Assembly: GCF_001633105.1 (NCBI RefSeq)
Contig: NZ_LUKZ01000002.1
Coordinates: 30,007-94,006 of the forward strand
Source: Acidovorax sp. GW101-3H11
GTDB taxonomy: Bacteria; Pseudomonadota; Gammaproteobacteria; Burkholderiales; Burkholderiaceae_C
Direction of reading: 5' to 3'
DNA: 64,000 nucleotides
Shown here: positions 42,538-50,303 of the stretch, piece by piece
Numbering within the stretch: the first letter of the stretch is position 1
How the letters are laid out: each line of letters begins with the position of its first letter
Program-made: the position numbers and the translations under genes
The notes under the pieces: generated by a model
What the model was told of the DNA's origin: nothing
What the model saw: the letters and a program-made list of their open reading frames with translations, nothing else
Databases searched by the model: none

Positions 42538-44883
42538 ATGGGCGAAGAGGGGCATGCCCCACCACTGGTCCCCTGGCGGGGCATGCTGCTGTACCTGGTG
42601 CTGGGTGTGGCCTGGGTGTTCGTGGGCGACGCCCTGTTGGCCCACTGGGTCACCGACCCGGAGCTGCTGACCCGTTTCCAGACCTGGAAGGGCTGGGGCT
42701 ATGTGGCGCTGACCAGCGGCCTGGCCTGGTGGCTGCTGCGGCGCATACGCCGCGCCGAAAAGGTGCGCATGGCCATGGCGCGCGAGCTGACGCAGATTGT
42801 GCGCCACGCCCCCGCAGGCATCGCGCGCGTGGCGCCGGACGGGCAGTTTCTGTGGGCCAACCACCGCCTGGTCGAGATGCTGGGGGGCACGCTGGCGCAG
42901 GTGCTCAGCCTCAATTTCCGCGACGTGATGGTGGCCCAGGACCGCGACTGGGCCATTCGCCAGCTGGAGCGCCTGATGGCGGGCGAGATCGACCACTACG
43001 TGGGCGAACGCCAGTGCCAGCGCCTGGATGATGGCCGCCTAGTGCCTGTGTTGTGCACCGTGACCCTGGTGCCGGTGGACAGCGACGAGCCCGCGCACCT
43101 GGTGTGTGTGGTGCAGGACCTGGACGAGATCAAGGCGGCCCGCGCCGCGCTGCAGCGCAGCGAGGCCCGCCAGCGGCTGGCGGCCACCGTGGTGGACAAC
43201 ACCATGGAGGGCGTGGTGGTGACCGATGCCCACAGCCGCATCCTGTCCGTGAACGCCGCCTTCACGCGACTGCTCGGTTACACCGAGGACGAGTTGCTGG
43301 GCAAGACCCCGCGTGTCTTCAAGTCGGGCCGCCACGACCAGGCGTTTTATGAGGCCATGTGGGCGGCGCTGCTCGACACCGGCCACTGGCAGGGCGAGAT
43401 CTGGAACCGCCGCAAAAACGGCGAGATCTTCCCCGAGCACATGTCCCTGTCGGCCGTGCGCGACCCGGCGGGCGAGATCACGCACTACGTGTGCATGTTC
43501 ACCGACATCTCCGAAGAAAAGGCCCAGCAGCGGCGCCTGGAGTTTCTGGCGCACAACGATGCGCTCACTGGCTTGTCCAACCGCAGCTGGTTCGGGCACC
43601 AGCTGGAGCAGGCCGTGCAGGAGGCGCGCGCCAGTGGCGAATTCATCGCCGTGCTGCTGCTCAATCTGGACCGCTTCAAGGACGTGAACGACAGCTACGG
43701 CCACACCATCGGCGACGAAGTGCTCAAGCACATCGCGCGGCAGGTGCAGTCTGCCCTGCGCCCGGGCGATGTGCTGGGCCGCATGGCGGGCGACGAGCTG
43801 GCCGTGGTGGCGCGCCACCTGCGCCATGCCGACGGCGCAGCCGCCATGGCCCGCCATCTGATCCGGGCCGTGGCCGAGCCCTGGCGCTCGCCCGACGGGC
43901 TGGAGGTGGTGGCCGGGGTGAGTGTGGGCATCTGCATGTTCCCCGACCATGCCCACACCACCGAACTGCTGCTGCAGGGCGCCCACGCTGCCGTGTATGG
44001 CGCCAAGGCGCGGGGGCGGGGTGCCTGGTGCTTCTTCCATGAGGCCATGACCCAGGCTGCGCGCGAGCGGCTGGAGCTGGAGTCGCGGCTGCGTCTGGCG
44101 CTGATGCAGGGCCATCTGCAGATGTACTACCAGCCGCAGGTGGACATTGCCACCGGCCGCATCCTGGGCGCCGAGGCGCTGGTGCGCTGGAACGACCCGC
44201 AGGAAGGGCTGATATCGCCCGCGCGTTTCATTCCCGTGGCCGAGACCTCGGGCGTGATCGGCCCGCTGGGCGAATGGGTGCTGCGCGAGGTCTGCCGCCA
44301 GGGCCAGGAGTGGCGCGATGCGGGCCTGCCCGAGCTGATGCTGGCGGTGAACGTGTCGCCGCGCCAGTTCCACCTCACCGATCTGGCGGGATGTGCGTCA
44401 GCGGCGCTGGCCGACTCGGGCTTCCCGGCCCGGCTGCTGGAACTGGAGATCACCGAAACCGCGCTGGCCGAGCGCACCGAGGAGGCCCGCCAGGTGCTGG
44501 TGCGCCTGCGCGAGCTGGGGCTGCGCATCGCGGTGGACGACTTCGGCACGGGTTATTCGTCGCTGGCGCAGCTCAAGCGCTTTCCCATCGACGTGCTCAA
44601 GATCGATCAGGGCTTTATCCGCGACATTCCGCAGAGCGAAGACGACATGGCCATCAGCGCCGCCATCATCGCCATGGGGCACAGCATGGGCCTGTCGGTG
44701 CTGGCGGAAGGGGTGGAGACCGAGGGCCAGCTGGCCTTCTTGCGCGAGCGGGGCTGCGACACCTACCAGGGCTACCTGTGCAGCCGCCCGGTGCCCGCCG
44801 AAGGTTTTGCCGCGCTGCTGCGGGCGCAGCCGCCGCTGCCTGCGCCGCCCGCGTTGCCAACGCCCGCGCCTGCGGTGCCGTAG
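42538..44883 (+). CDS. PAS-GGDEF-EAL c-di-GMP phosphodiesterase, membrane-bound
   Basis: 781 residues from ATG 42538, 5 nt after AAGGAG. Two membrane helices (about 15-38 and 52-68) are followed by two PAS domains (about 80-205 and 215-340), a GGDEF domain and an EAL domain. The GGDEF signature reads AGDEL (residues 417-421), so cyclase activity is doubtful. The EAL domain is intact: E546-A-L, the metal site in LELEITETAL, VDDFGTGYSSL and AEGVETEGQ. Net c-di-GMP breakdown in response to an internal signal sensed by the PAS domains is the likely role. Confidence 0.92.
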   Translation: MGEEGHAPPLVPWRGMLLYLVLGVAWVFVGDALLAHWVTDPELLTRFQTWKGWGYVALTSGLAWWLLRRIRRAEKVRMAMARELTQIVRHAPAGIARVAPDGQFLWANHRLVEMLGGTLAQVLSLNFRDVMVAQDRDWAIRQLERLMAGEIDHYVGERQCQRLDDGRLVPVLCTVTLVPVDSDEPAHLVCVVQDLDEIKAARAALQRSEARQRLAATVVDNTMEGVVVTDAHSRILSVNAAFTRLLGYTEDELLGKTPRVFKSGRHDQAFYEAMWAALLDTGHWQGEIWNRRKNGEIFPEHMSLSAVRDPAGEITHYVCMFTDISEEKAQQRRLEFLAHNDALTGLSNRSWFGHQLEQAVQEARASGEFIAVLLLNLDRFKDVNDSYGHTIGDEVLKHIARQVQSALRPGDVLGRMAGDELAVVARHLRHADGAAAMARHLIRAVAEPWRSPDGLEVVAGVSVGICMFPDHAHTTELLLQGAHAAVYGAKARGRGAWCFFHEAMTQAARERLELESRLRLALMQGHLQMYYQPQVDIATGRILGAEALVRWNDPQEGLISPARFIPVAETSGVIGPLGEWVLREVCRQGQEWRDAGLPELMLAVNVSPRQFHLTDLAGCASAALADSGFPARLLELEITETALAERTEEARQVLVRLRELGLRIAVDDFGTGYSSLAQLKRFPIDVLKIDQGFIRDIPQSEDDMAISAAIIAMGHSMGLSVLAEGVETEGQLAFLRERGCDTYQGYLCSRPVPAEGFAALLRAQPPLPAPPALPTPAPAVP

Positions 44884-44898
44884 GCCTGCAACACGCGC

Positions 44899-45819
44899 TC
44901 AGCGCTGGCCGCGTGGTGCCGTGCGCCACTGCTCGCGCAGCTCGGCGCAGGCATCGCGGGGTGGCAGGGCCGGGGTGTCGATCACCGCATCGGCGTCGGC
45001 CGGAGCATGGGCGCCCGTGTCTGTTGCCTGCAATGCTTCTTTTTTGATAGCTGGTTGGGCTTGCTGGACGCGCCCAAGGGCCACTTTTGACCTCAAAGTG
45101 TCGGGCCAGTGTGTGGGCACGCCGATGCTGCGCAGCACATGGCCGCCCCCGGCCACCAGCAGCACGGTCTGGCCCGGGCGCAGCGCCTGCTGGGCGGTGC
45201 GGGCCATGCTCGCGTCGCGGGCGATCTGGATGCGCGCCATGGGCGCGAGTTGTGATTCGGGCAGCAGGCCGCAGTGGCCGTCGCGCAGGGCGGTGATCTG
45301 GCGCGCCAGCGCGGCGGGGGGCAGGTGCTGGTCCCAGGCGGGCTCCTGCATGGCGGCGCGCATCTGGGCGCGGGGCAGGTTGCCGCCCAGCACGGGCACC
45401 CCCGCTGCCACGGCGCCCATCACCACCGGGCCATAGGCCTTCCAGGGCCAGGCGGCGTCGTTCCACTGCAGGGCGGCCTGCACCTGGGCTTCGGTGGCGC
45501 CCGGCGGCAGAGACTGGGTGCTGTGCCCGCTCTCGGCCATCTCCAGCACCAGGGCCGCCAGCTGGCCGCGCGCCGCCAGCCACAGCACGGCCTCGCGCTG
45601 CAGGCGCTGGTGGTCGGGCGCGTCGTGCTGCTCGCCCAGCAGCAGCACATCGGCGGGCAGCAGGGTGTGCAGGCGCTCGGGCCAGGGGGCGGCCTGTATG
45701 GTGGCGGGCGGCAGGGTGCCTGCGCAACCCGCCAGCACCAGCAGGGTGCAGCCCAGGGCGGCGGCGCGTGTGCCCTCGGCCCATCGGGAGCGCAAGAAAG
45801 AAGGAAGGGGTCTTTGCAT
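44899..45819 (-). CDS. ChaN-like haem-binding lipoprotein
   Basis: 306 residues. The lipoprotein signal with lipobox LAGC (about residues 29-32) is followed by a ChaN/PhuW-type domain: LLPADVLLLGEQHDAPDHQRLQREA, LVLEMAESGHSTQSL and VLLVAGGGHVLRSIGVPTHW. Proteins of this family bind haem and are linked to iron uptake. Residues about 242-262 (VALGRVQQAQPAIKKEALQA) come from an AT-rich repeat copy near the C-terminus. It converges with the EAL gene with 15 nt between stops and is divergent from narX, sharing the FNR-box region. Confidence 0.82.
   Translation of the reverse strand: MQRPLPSFLRSRWAEGTRAAALGCTLLVLAGCAGTLPPATIQAAPWPERLHTLLPADVLLLGEQHDAPDHQRLQREAVLWLAARGQLAALVLEMAESGHSTQSLPPGATEAQVQAALQWNDAAWPWKAYGPVVMGAVAAGVPVLGGNLPRAQMRAAMQEPAWDQHLPPAALARQITALRDGHCGLLPESQLAPMARIQIARDASMARTAQQALRPGQTVLLVAGGGHVLRSIGVPTHWPDTLRSKVALGRVQQAQPAIKKEALQATDTGAHAPADADAVIDTPALPPRDACAELREQWRTAPRGQR
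45034..45095 (+). repeat. AT-rich dispersed repeat inside the ChaN-like gene
   Basis: GCTTCTTTTTTGATAGCTGG, then GGGCTTGCTGGACGCGCCC, then AAGGGCCACTTTTGACCTC closely matches the right end of the 19977-20046 copy (GGCCATTTTGACC). It is translated in frame on the opposite strand near the C-terminus of the lipoprotein. Confidence 0.7.
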
Positions 45820-45843
45820 GCGGCGATGCTACGCGGCGCGGAC

Positions 45844-45857
45844 TTGACGCAGGTCAA
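45844..45857. promoter_or_regulatory. FNR/ANR-type box upstream of narX
   Basis: TTGAC-GCAG-GTCAA is a perfect palindrome of the FNR/ANR form (TTGAT-N4-ATCAA, with C/G variants as in ANR boxes). Its centre (45850.5) is 41.5 bp before the narX ATG and a TACACT -10-like hexamer lies at 45880-45885. That is the class II activator geometry if transcription starts at or next to the start codon. It could also act on the divergent ChaN-like gene. Confidence 0.75.
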
Positions 45858-45891
45858 GAAACGCCGCGCGCCCCCTGCCTACACTGCGCCG

Positions 45892-47871
45892 ATGAGGACC
45901 AAGCCCACGCTCACCACCAAGCTCCTGGCCCTGGGCGCGGGCTTCTTGCTGGTGGCGCTGGCGTCCATCAGCCTCACGCTGTGGGTGACCTGGAAGCTCG
46001 AAGGCGGCGCCGCCGCCGTGAACGAGGCAGGCCGCCTGCGCATGAACATGCTGCGCATGGTGCTGGTGCTGCAGACCGAACCCGCCGAGGCCGTGCAAGA
46101 GCGCGCCCGCCTGTTCGACGCCAGCCTGGAGCTGCTGCGCACGGGCGACCCCTCGCGCCCGCTGTTTGTGCCCTGGAGCGACGAGACCCGCACCCGCTTT
46201 GAATCCATCCGCAGCCAATGGGCGCAGGCGCGCAGCGGCTGGGTGGCGCCGCAGCCGCCCGGCCGCGCGCTGACCCTGGCCCAGGCCGATGCCTTTGTGC
46301 TGCAGGTGGACGGCTTTGTGGACGCCATCGAACTGCAGATCGCGGGCTGGACCGCCGCGCTGCACCTGTTCCAGCTGTTCATGATGGCGCTGGCCATCGT
46401 GGCCGCCGTGACCTTCATGGCCGTGAGCTACCTGCTGGTCATCAACCCCGTGGCGCGCCTGCAGCAGGCCCAGGCCCGCCTGCGCCAGGGCGAGCTGGGC
46501 ACACGCCTGCCAGTGGAGACCGACGACGAATTCGGCCAGCTCTCGGCGGGCTTTAACCTCATGGCCCACGCGCTGCAGGCGTCGCACGACGGGCTGGAGC
46601 ACAAGGTGCGCGAAAAAACGGCCAGCATTGCGGTGCAGAACCAGCGCCTGGCTGCCCTGTATGAGGTGAGCGCACTGGCCAGCACGGCGGGCAGCCTGGA
46701 GCTGCTGGCCCAGGGTTTTGTGCAGCAGATCCGCCGCGTGGCGGGCGCCGATGCCGCCGCCGTGCGCTGGTCCAACGAGGCCAACGAGCGCTATGTGCTG
46801 CTGGCGGGCGACGGCCTGCCCGAGGCCATGGCCGAGGGCGAACATTGCCTGCACACCGGCAGCTGCCTGTGTGGCCAGCCGCAGGCGCAGGCGCGCACGC
46901 GCGTCATTCCCATCACGCCGTCCACCCACGTCGCTTTGCCCCACTGCCGTGAAGCGGGCTTTGAAACCATGGTCACCATCCCCGTGCAGATGCAGCTGCG
47001 CCTGCTGGGCGAGGTGAACCTGTTCTTCCGCGCCCCGGTCGAGATGACCGACGAAGTGCGCGAACTGCTCGAAGCCCTGACGCGCCACCTGGCCAGCGCC
47101 ATGGAGGGCCTGCGCGCCACCGCGCTGGAGCGCGAGGCGGCCGTGTCCGAGGAGCGCAGCCTGCTCGCACGCGAGCTGCACGACTCCATCGCGCAGTCGC
47201 TGGCCTTCTTGAAGATTCAGACCCAGCTGCTGCGCGACGCCGTGGCGCGCGGTGACGAGGCCAAGCGCGACCGCAGCATCAGCGAGCTGGACGTGGGCGT
47301 GCGCGAGTGTTATGCCGACGTGCGCGAGCTGCTGGTGCACTTCCGCACCCGCACCAGCGAGGAAGACATCGAATCCGCCCTGCGCGCCACGCTGTCCAAG
47401 TTCGAGCACCAGACCGGCATCGTCACCACGCTGGGCATGGTGGGCCACGGCTTGCCGCTGGCGCAGGACGTGCAGATCCAGGTGCTGCACATGGTGCAGG
47501 AGGCGCTGTCGAACGTGCGCAAGCACGCCGCAGCCACGCGCGTGGACCTGCTCGTGCACCGCCACCCCCGCTGGCGCTTTGAGGTGCAGGACAACGGCCA
47601 GGGCTTTGACATCGCGGCCGTGCCGCCCGACTCGCTGCACGTGGGCCTGGGCATCATGCGCGAGCGCGCCCACCGCGTGGGCGCCGTGCTGCAGGTCGAG
47701 TCCACCCCGGGCCAGGGCACGCGGGTGTGCATCGAGCTGCCCACCGGCGCGGCCACGGGGGCCGACCTGCCACCGGCGCCGTCGCCCGCTGCCTGGATGC
47801 CTGCGGCCACGGGCCATCTACCTTTCACCACCACGCCCGGCAGCGCCCCTGTGGCTGCGCCCGCGCTCTAA
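45892..47871 (+). CDS. narX: Nitrate/nitrite sensor histidine kinase NarX
   Basis: 659 residues. The N-terminal helix (about 10-32) is followed by the periplasmic P-box NEAGRLRMNMLRMVLVL, which binds nitrate or nitrite in NarX. A second helix (about 160-185), HAMP and a Cys-containing central module (CLHTGSCLCGQ and later PHCREAGFETMVTIPV) precede the HisKA_3 domain with H430 in LARELHDSIAQSLAFLKIQ and a HATPase with DNGQGFD and GLGIMRERA. No ribosome site precedes the ATG. narL follows after 19 nt. The C-terminal 50 residues are a low-complexity Ala/Pro tail. Confidence 0.93.
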   Translation: MRTKPTLTTKLLALGAGFLLVALASISLTLWVTWKLEGGAAAVNEAGRLRMNMLRMVLVLQTEPAEAVQERARLFDASLELLRTGDPSRPLFVPWSDETRTRFESIRSQWAQARSGWVAPQPPGRALTLAQADAFVLQVDGFVDAIELQIAGWTAALHLFQLFMMALAIVAAVTFMAVSYLLVINPVARLQQAQARLRQGELGTRLPVETDDEFGQLSAGFNLMAHALQASHDGLEHKVREKTASIAVQNQRLAALYEVSALASTAGSLELLAQGFVQQIRRVAGADAAAVRWSNEANERYVLLAGDGLPEAMAEGEHCLHTGSCLCGQPQAQARTRVIPITPSTHVALPHCREAGFETMVTIPVQMQLRLLGEVNLFFRAPVEMTDEVRELLEALTRHLASAMEGLRATALEREAAVSEERSLLARELHDSIAQSLAFLKIQTQLLRDAVARGDEAKRDRSISELDVGVRECYADVRELLVHFRTRTSEEDIESALRATLSKFEHQTGIVTTLGMVGHGLPLAQDVQIQVLHMVQEALSNVRKHAAATRVDLLVHRHPRWRFEVQDNGQGFDIAAVPPDSLHVGLGIMRERAHRVGAVLQVESTPGQGTRVCIELPTGAATGADLPPAPSPAAWMPAATGHLPFTTTPGSAPVAAPAL

Positions 47872-47890
47872 TTTCTGTTCGCACCCGCCC

Positions 47891-48658
47891 ATGTCTTTTT
47901 CTACCGCCCCCGCGCCCTTGGCAACACTCCCGCAGGCCCTGGCGCCGCAGCCCCCGGTGACGCTGCTGGTGGTGGACGACCACACCCTGTTCCGCCGAGG
48001 CCTGATTGCGCTGCTGGGGCAGGACCCCGGCCTGCTGGTGGTGGGCGAGGCGGGCGATGCCGCCGAGGCCCTGCGCCTGGCGCCGCAGCTGTTGCCCCAG
48101 GTGATCCTGCTCGACAACCACCTGCCCGGAGTGATGGGTGTGGACGCCATCCGGGGCCTGCGCGAGGTGGCGCCCGCTTCGCGCGTGCTGATGCTCACCG
48201 TGAGCGAAGACGGGCAGGACCTGGCCGCCGCGCTGCGCAACGGCGCGCAGGGCTACCTGCTCAAGACCATCGAAGGCGACCTGCTGGCCGAGGCCATTCG
48301 CCGCGCGGCGCGGGGCGAGCCCGTGGTCAGCCCCGAACTCATGGGCAAGCTGGTGGCAGCGTTCCAGTCGCAGGGCGCGCCCGAGCCGCAGCCCGCTGCG
48401 GCCGCCTCTGTGCTGCCCCTGGCGGCGCAGACGCCACCCCCGCCCGATGCCTCGGCCGCCGTGGCGCAGCTGTCCCCGCGCGAGGAAGACGTGCTGCGCG
48501 AGATTGCACGCGGCGCCAGCAACAAGGAAATCGCCCGCACGCTGGACATCGCCGAGACCACGGTGAAGATCCATGTGCAGCACATCCTGCGCAAGCTGGG
48601 CCTCAGCTCGCGGGTGCAGGCGGCGGTCTACGCCTCTGACCGCCAGCGCGCGGAGTAG
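47891..48658 (+). CDS. narL: Nitrate/nitrite response regulator NarL
   Basis: 255 residues from ATG 47891. The receiver domain (about 22-140) has VVDDHTLFRRGL, phospho-acceptor D75 in ILLDNHLPG, the conserved T/S and K in MLTVSEDGQ and YLLKTIEGD. A longer-than-usual Pro/Ala linker (about 165-195) leads to a LuxR-type helix-turn-helix (about 195-250, LSPREEDVLREIARGASNKEIARTLDIAETTVKIHV). It should be phosphorylated by NarX and bind TACYYMT heptamers, two of which lie upstream of narK1. Confidence 0.94.
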   Translation: MSFSTAPAPLATLPQALAPQPPVTLLVVDDHTLFRRGLIALLGQDPGLLVVGEAGDAAEALRLAPQLLPQVILLDNHLPGVMGVDAIRGLREVAPASRVLMLTVSEDGQDLAAALRNGAQGYLLKTIEGDLLAEAIRRAARGEPVVSPELMGKLVAAFQSQGAPEPQPAAAASVLPLAAQTPPPPDASAAVAQLSPREEDVLREIARGASNKEIARTLDIAETTVKIHVQHILRKLGLSSRVQAAVYASDRQRAE

Positions 48659-48698
48659 GGCGGGCCGCGCTGCAGCGCAGCGCATGCTGTGGCGCTTG

Positions 48699-48760
48699 TT
48701 TGCTATTAAATATATAGCTAAAAGGGCTTATCCATAGCGCGGTAAGCCCCATTTTTCCTT
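48699..48760 (+). repeat. AT-rich dispersed repeat downstream of narL
   Basis: TTTGCTATTAAATATATAGC, then GGGCTTATCC, GCGCGGTAAG, then CCCCATTTTTCCTT. Its left end is nearly identical to the copy at 19977 (CTATNAAATATATAGCTA). Confidence 0.7.
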
Positions 48761-48833
48761 GCATTTCACACCGCCCGCCGGTGTGTGGGCCCGCGTTCGC
48801 GCCCCGGGGTGGCCCCGCTGCGGTGTCCCCACC

Positions 48834-48884
48834 TACTCCTTTCGAACGATGCCCCCGCCTTTGCCGTGCGGGGGGACTACTCCT
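48834..48884 (+). promoter_or_regulatory. Two NarL heptamers upstream of narK1
   Basis: TACTCCT occurs twice in direct orientation (48834-48840 and 48878-48884), both fitting the TACYYMT heptamer bound by NarL. The start-to-start spacing is 44 bp. A CCCCCGC/GCGGGGG inverted repeat lies between them. Confidence 0.6.
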
Positions 48885-48989
48885 TCTGCCGTGGCCGGGC
48901 TGTGCTTGTGAAGGATGTTCAGCGCGGGGCTGAAAACCGACCATAGCGCCATACCCTAGAGAACCCAAGAGAAGAAGAGGAACCGCGCA

Positions 48990-50282
48990 ATGGCACACAC
49001 CACATTGCCCCCGGGCGACAGCCCACAGCGCACCCGCCAGGCCTGGTCGGTGCTCATCGTCAGCACCTTCGCCTTCACCGTCTGCTTCATGGTCTGGATG
49101 ATGTTCGGCGTGATCGGCATCCCCATCAAGAAGATGCTCAACCTGAACTCCACGCAGTTCGGGCTGCTCATGTCCATGCCCGTGCTCACGGGCTCGCTGG
49201 TGCGGGTGCCGCTGGGCATCTGGACCGACCGCTTCGGTGGCCGCATCGTGATGGCCGCTGTCATGGCCACCACCGTGCCCGCCATCTGGATGATGAGCTA
49301 CGCCACCGAGTACTGGCACTTCCTCACCATCGGTCTGTTCGTGGGGCTGGCGGGCGGCTCGTTCTCGGTGGGTACACCCTATGTGGCGCGCTGGTTTCCA
49401 AAGCACCGCCAGGGCACGGCCATGGGCGTGTACGGCGCGGGCAACTCGGGTGCGGCGGTGAACAAGTTCGTGGCCCCGGTGCTGCTGGTGGCCTTTGGCT
49501 GGACCATGGTGCCGCAGGTGTACGCGGCCATCATGCTGGGCACGCTGGTGCTGTTCTGGCTGTTCAGCCACAGCGACCCGGCCCACCGGGTGGCCAGCAA
49601 CGTCAAGTTCACCGACCAGCTCAAGGCGCTCAAGGACCCCAAGGTGCTCAAGTACTGCCAGTACTACAGCATCGTGTTCGGCGGCTACGTGGCGCTGTCG
49701 CTGTGGATGGTGCAGTACTACGTGGGCGAATACGGCCTCGATATCCGCGTGGCGGCGCTGCTGGCGGCCTGCTTCTCGCTGCCCGGCGGCGTGCTGCGCG
49801 CCATCGGCGGCATGCTCTCTGACAAGTACGGCGCCCACAGCGTGACCTGGTGGGTGATGTGGGTGAGCTGGATCTGCCTGTTCCTGCTGAGCTACCCACA
49901 GACCGACTTCACCATCCTCACCGTCAACGGCCCGCAGACCTTCCACATCGGCCTGAACGTGTACATGTTCACCGGCCTCATGTTCCTGCTGGGCATTGCC
50001 TGGGCCTTCGGCAAGGCCAGTGTCTTCAAGTACATCAGCGACGACTACCCCCAGAACATTGGCGCCATCAGCGGCATCGTGGGCCTGGCCGGTGGCATGG
50101 GCGGCTTCATCCTGCCCATCCTGTTCGGCGCGCTGATGGACCTCACGGGCATCCGCTCCAGCGCTTTCATGCTGATGTACGGCGTGGTCTGGGTCTCGCT
50201 CATCTGGATGTACTTCACCGAAGTGCGCCGCACGCCCGTCATGGGCACGCAGGACACCGCCGCAGCAGCGGGTGCCCGCTGA
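48990..50282 (+). CDS. narK1: Nitrate transporter NarK1 (MFS)
   Basis: 430 residues with about 12 membrane helices. The nitrate/nitrite porter signatures are present: the first-helix region FAFTVCFMVWMMFGVIGIPI with a conserved Arg further on in LVRVPLGIWTDRFGGR, and the glycine-rich GLAGGSFSVGTPYVARWFPKHRQGTAMGVYGAGNSGAAV (nitrate signature). NarK1-type proteins are thought to run nitrate-proton symport. It is the first gene of the narK1K2GHJI unit, 22 nt before narK2. Confidence 0.93.
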   Translation: MAHTTLPPGDSPQRTRQAWSVLIVSTFAFTVCFMVWMMFGVIGIPIKKMLNLNSTQFGLLMSMPVLTGSLVRVPLGIWTDRFGGRIVMAAVMATTVPAIWMMSYATEYWHFLTIGLFVGLAGGSFSVGTPYVARWFPKHRQGTAMGVYGAGNSGAAVNKFVAPVLLVAFGWTMVPQVYAAIMLGTLVLFWLFSHSDPAHRVASNVKFTDQLKALKDPKVLKYCQYYSIVFGGYVALSLWMVQYYVGEYGLDIRVAALLAACFSLPGGVLRAIGGMLSDKYGAHSVTWWVMWVSWICLFLLSYPQTDFTILTVNGPQTFHIGLNVYMFTGLMFLLGIAWAFGKASVFKYISDDYPQNIGAISGIVGLAGGMGGFILPILFGALMDLTGIRSSAFMLMYGVVWVSLIWMYFTEVRRTPVMGTQDTAAAAGAR

Positions 50283-50303
50283 TTTTTCCTCAAGGACCTC
50301 ACC

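Larger units (their letters stand above)
48659..48989 (+). promoter_or_regulatory. narL-narK1 intergenic control region
   Basis: 331 nt without a gene. It holds an AT-rich repeat copy (48699-48760), a hairpin CACACCG-N5-CGGTGTG at 48767-48785 that may end narL transcription, two NarL-type heptamers TACTCCT at 48834-48840 and 48878-48884, and a weak FNR-like sequence TTGTG-AAGG-ATGTT at 48906-48919. A -10-like CATAGC at 48942-48947 would fit a start near 48954. AAGAGGAA before ATG 48990 is the ribosome site. Confidence 0.6.
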
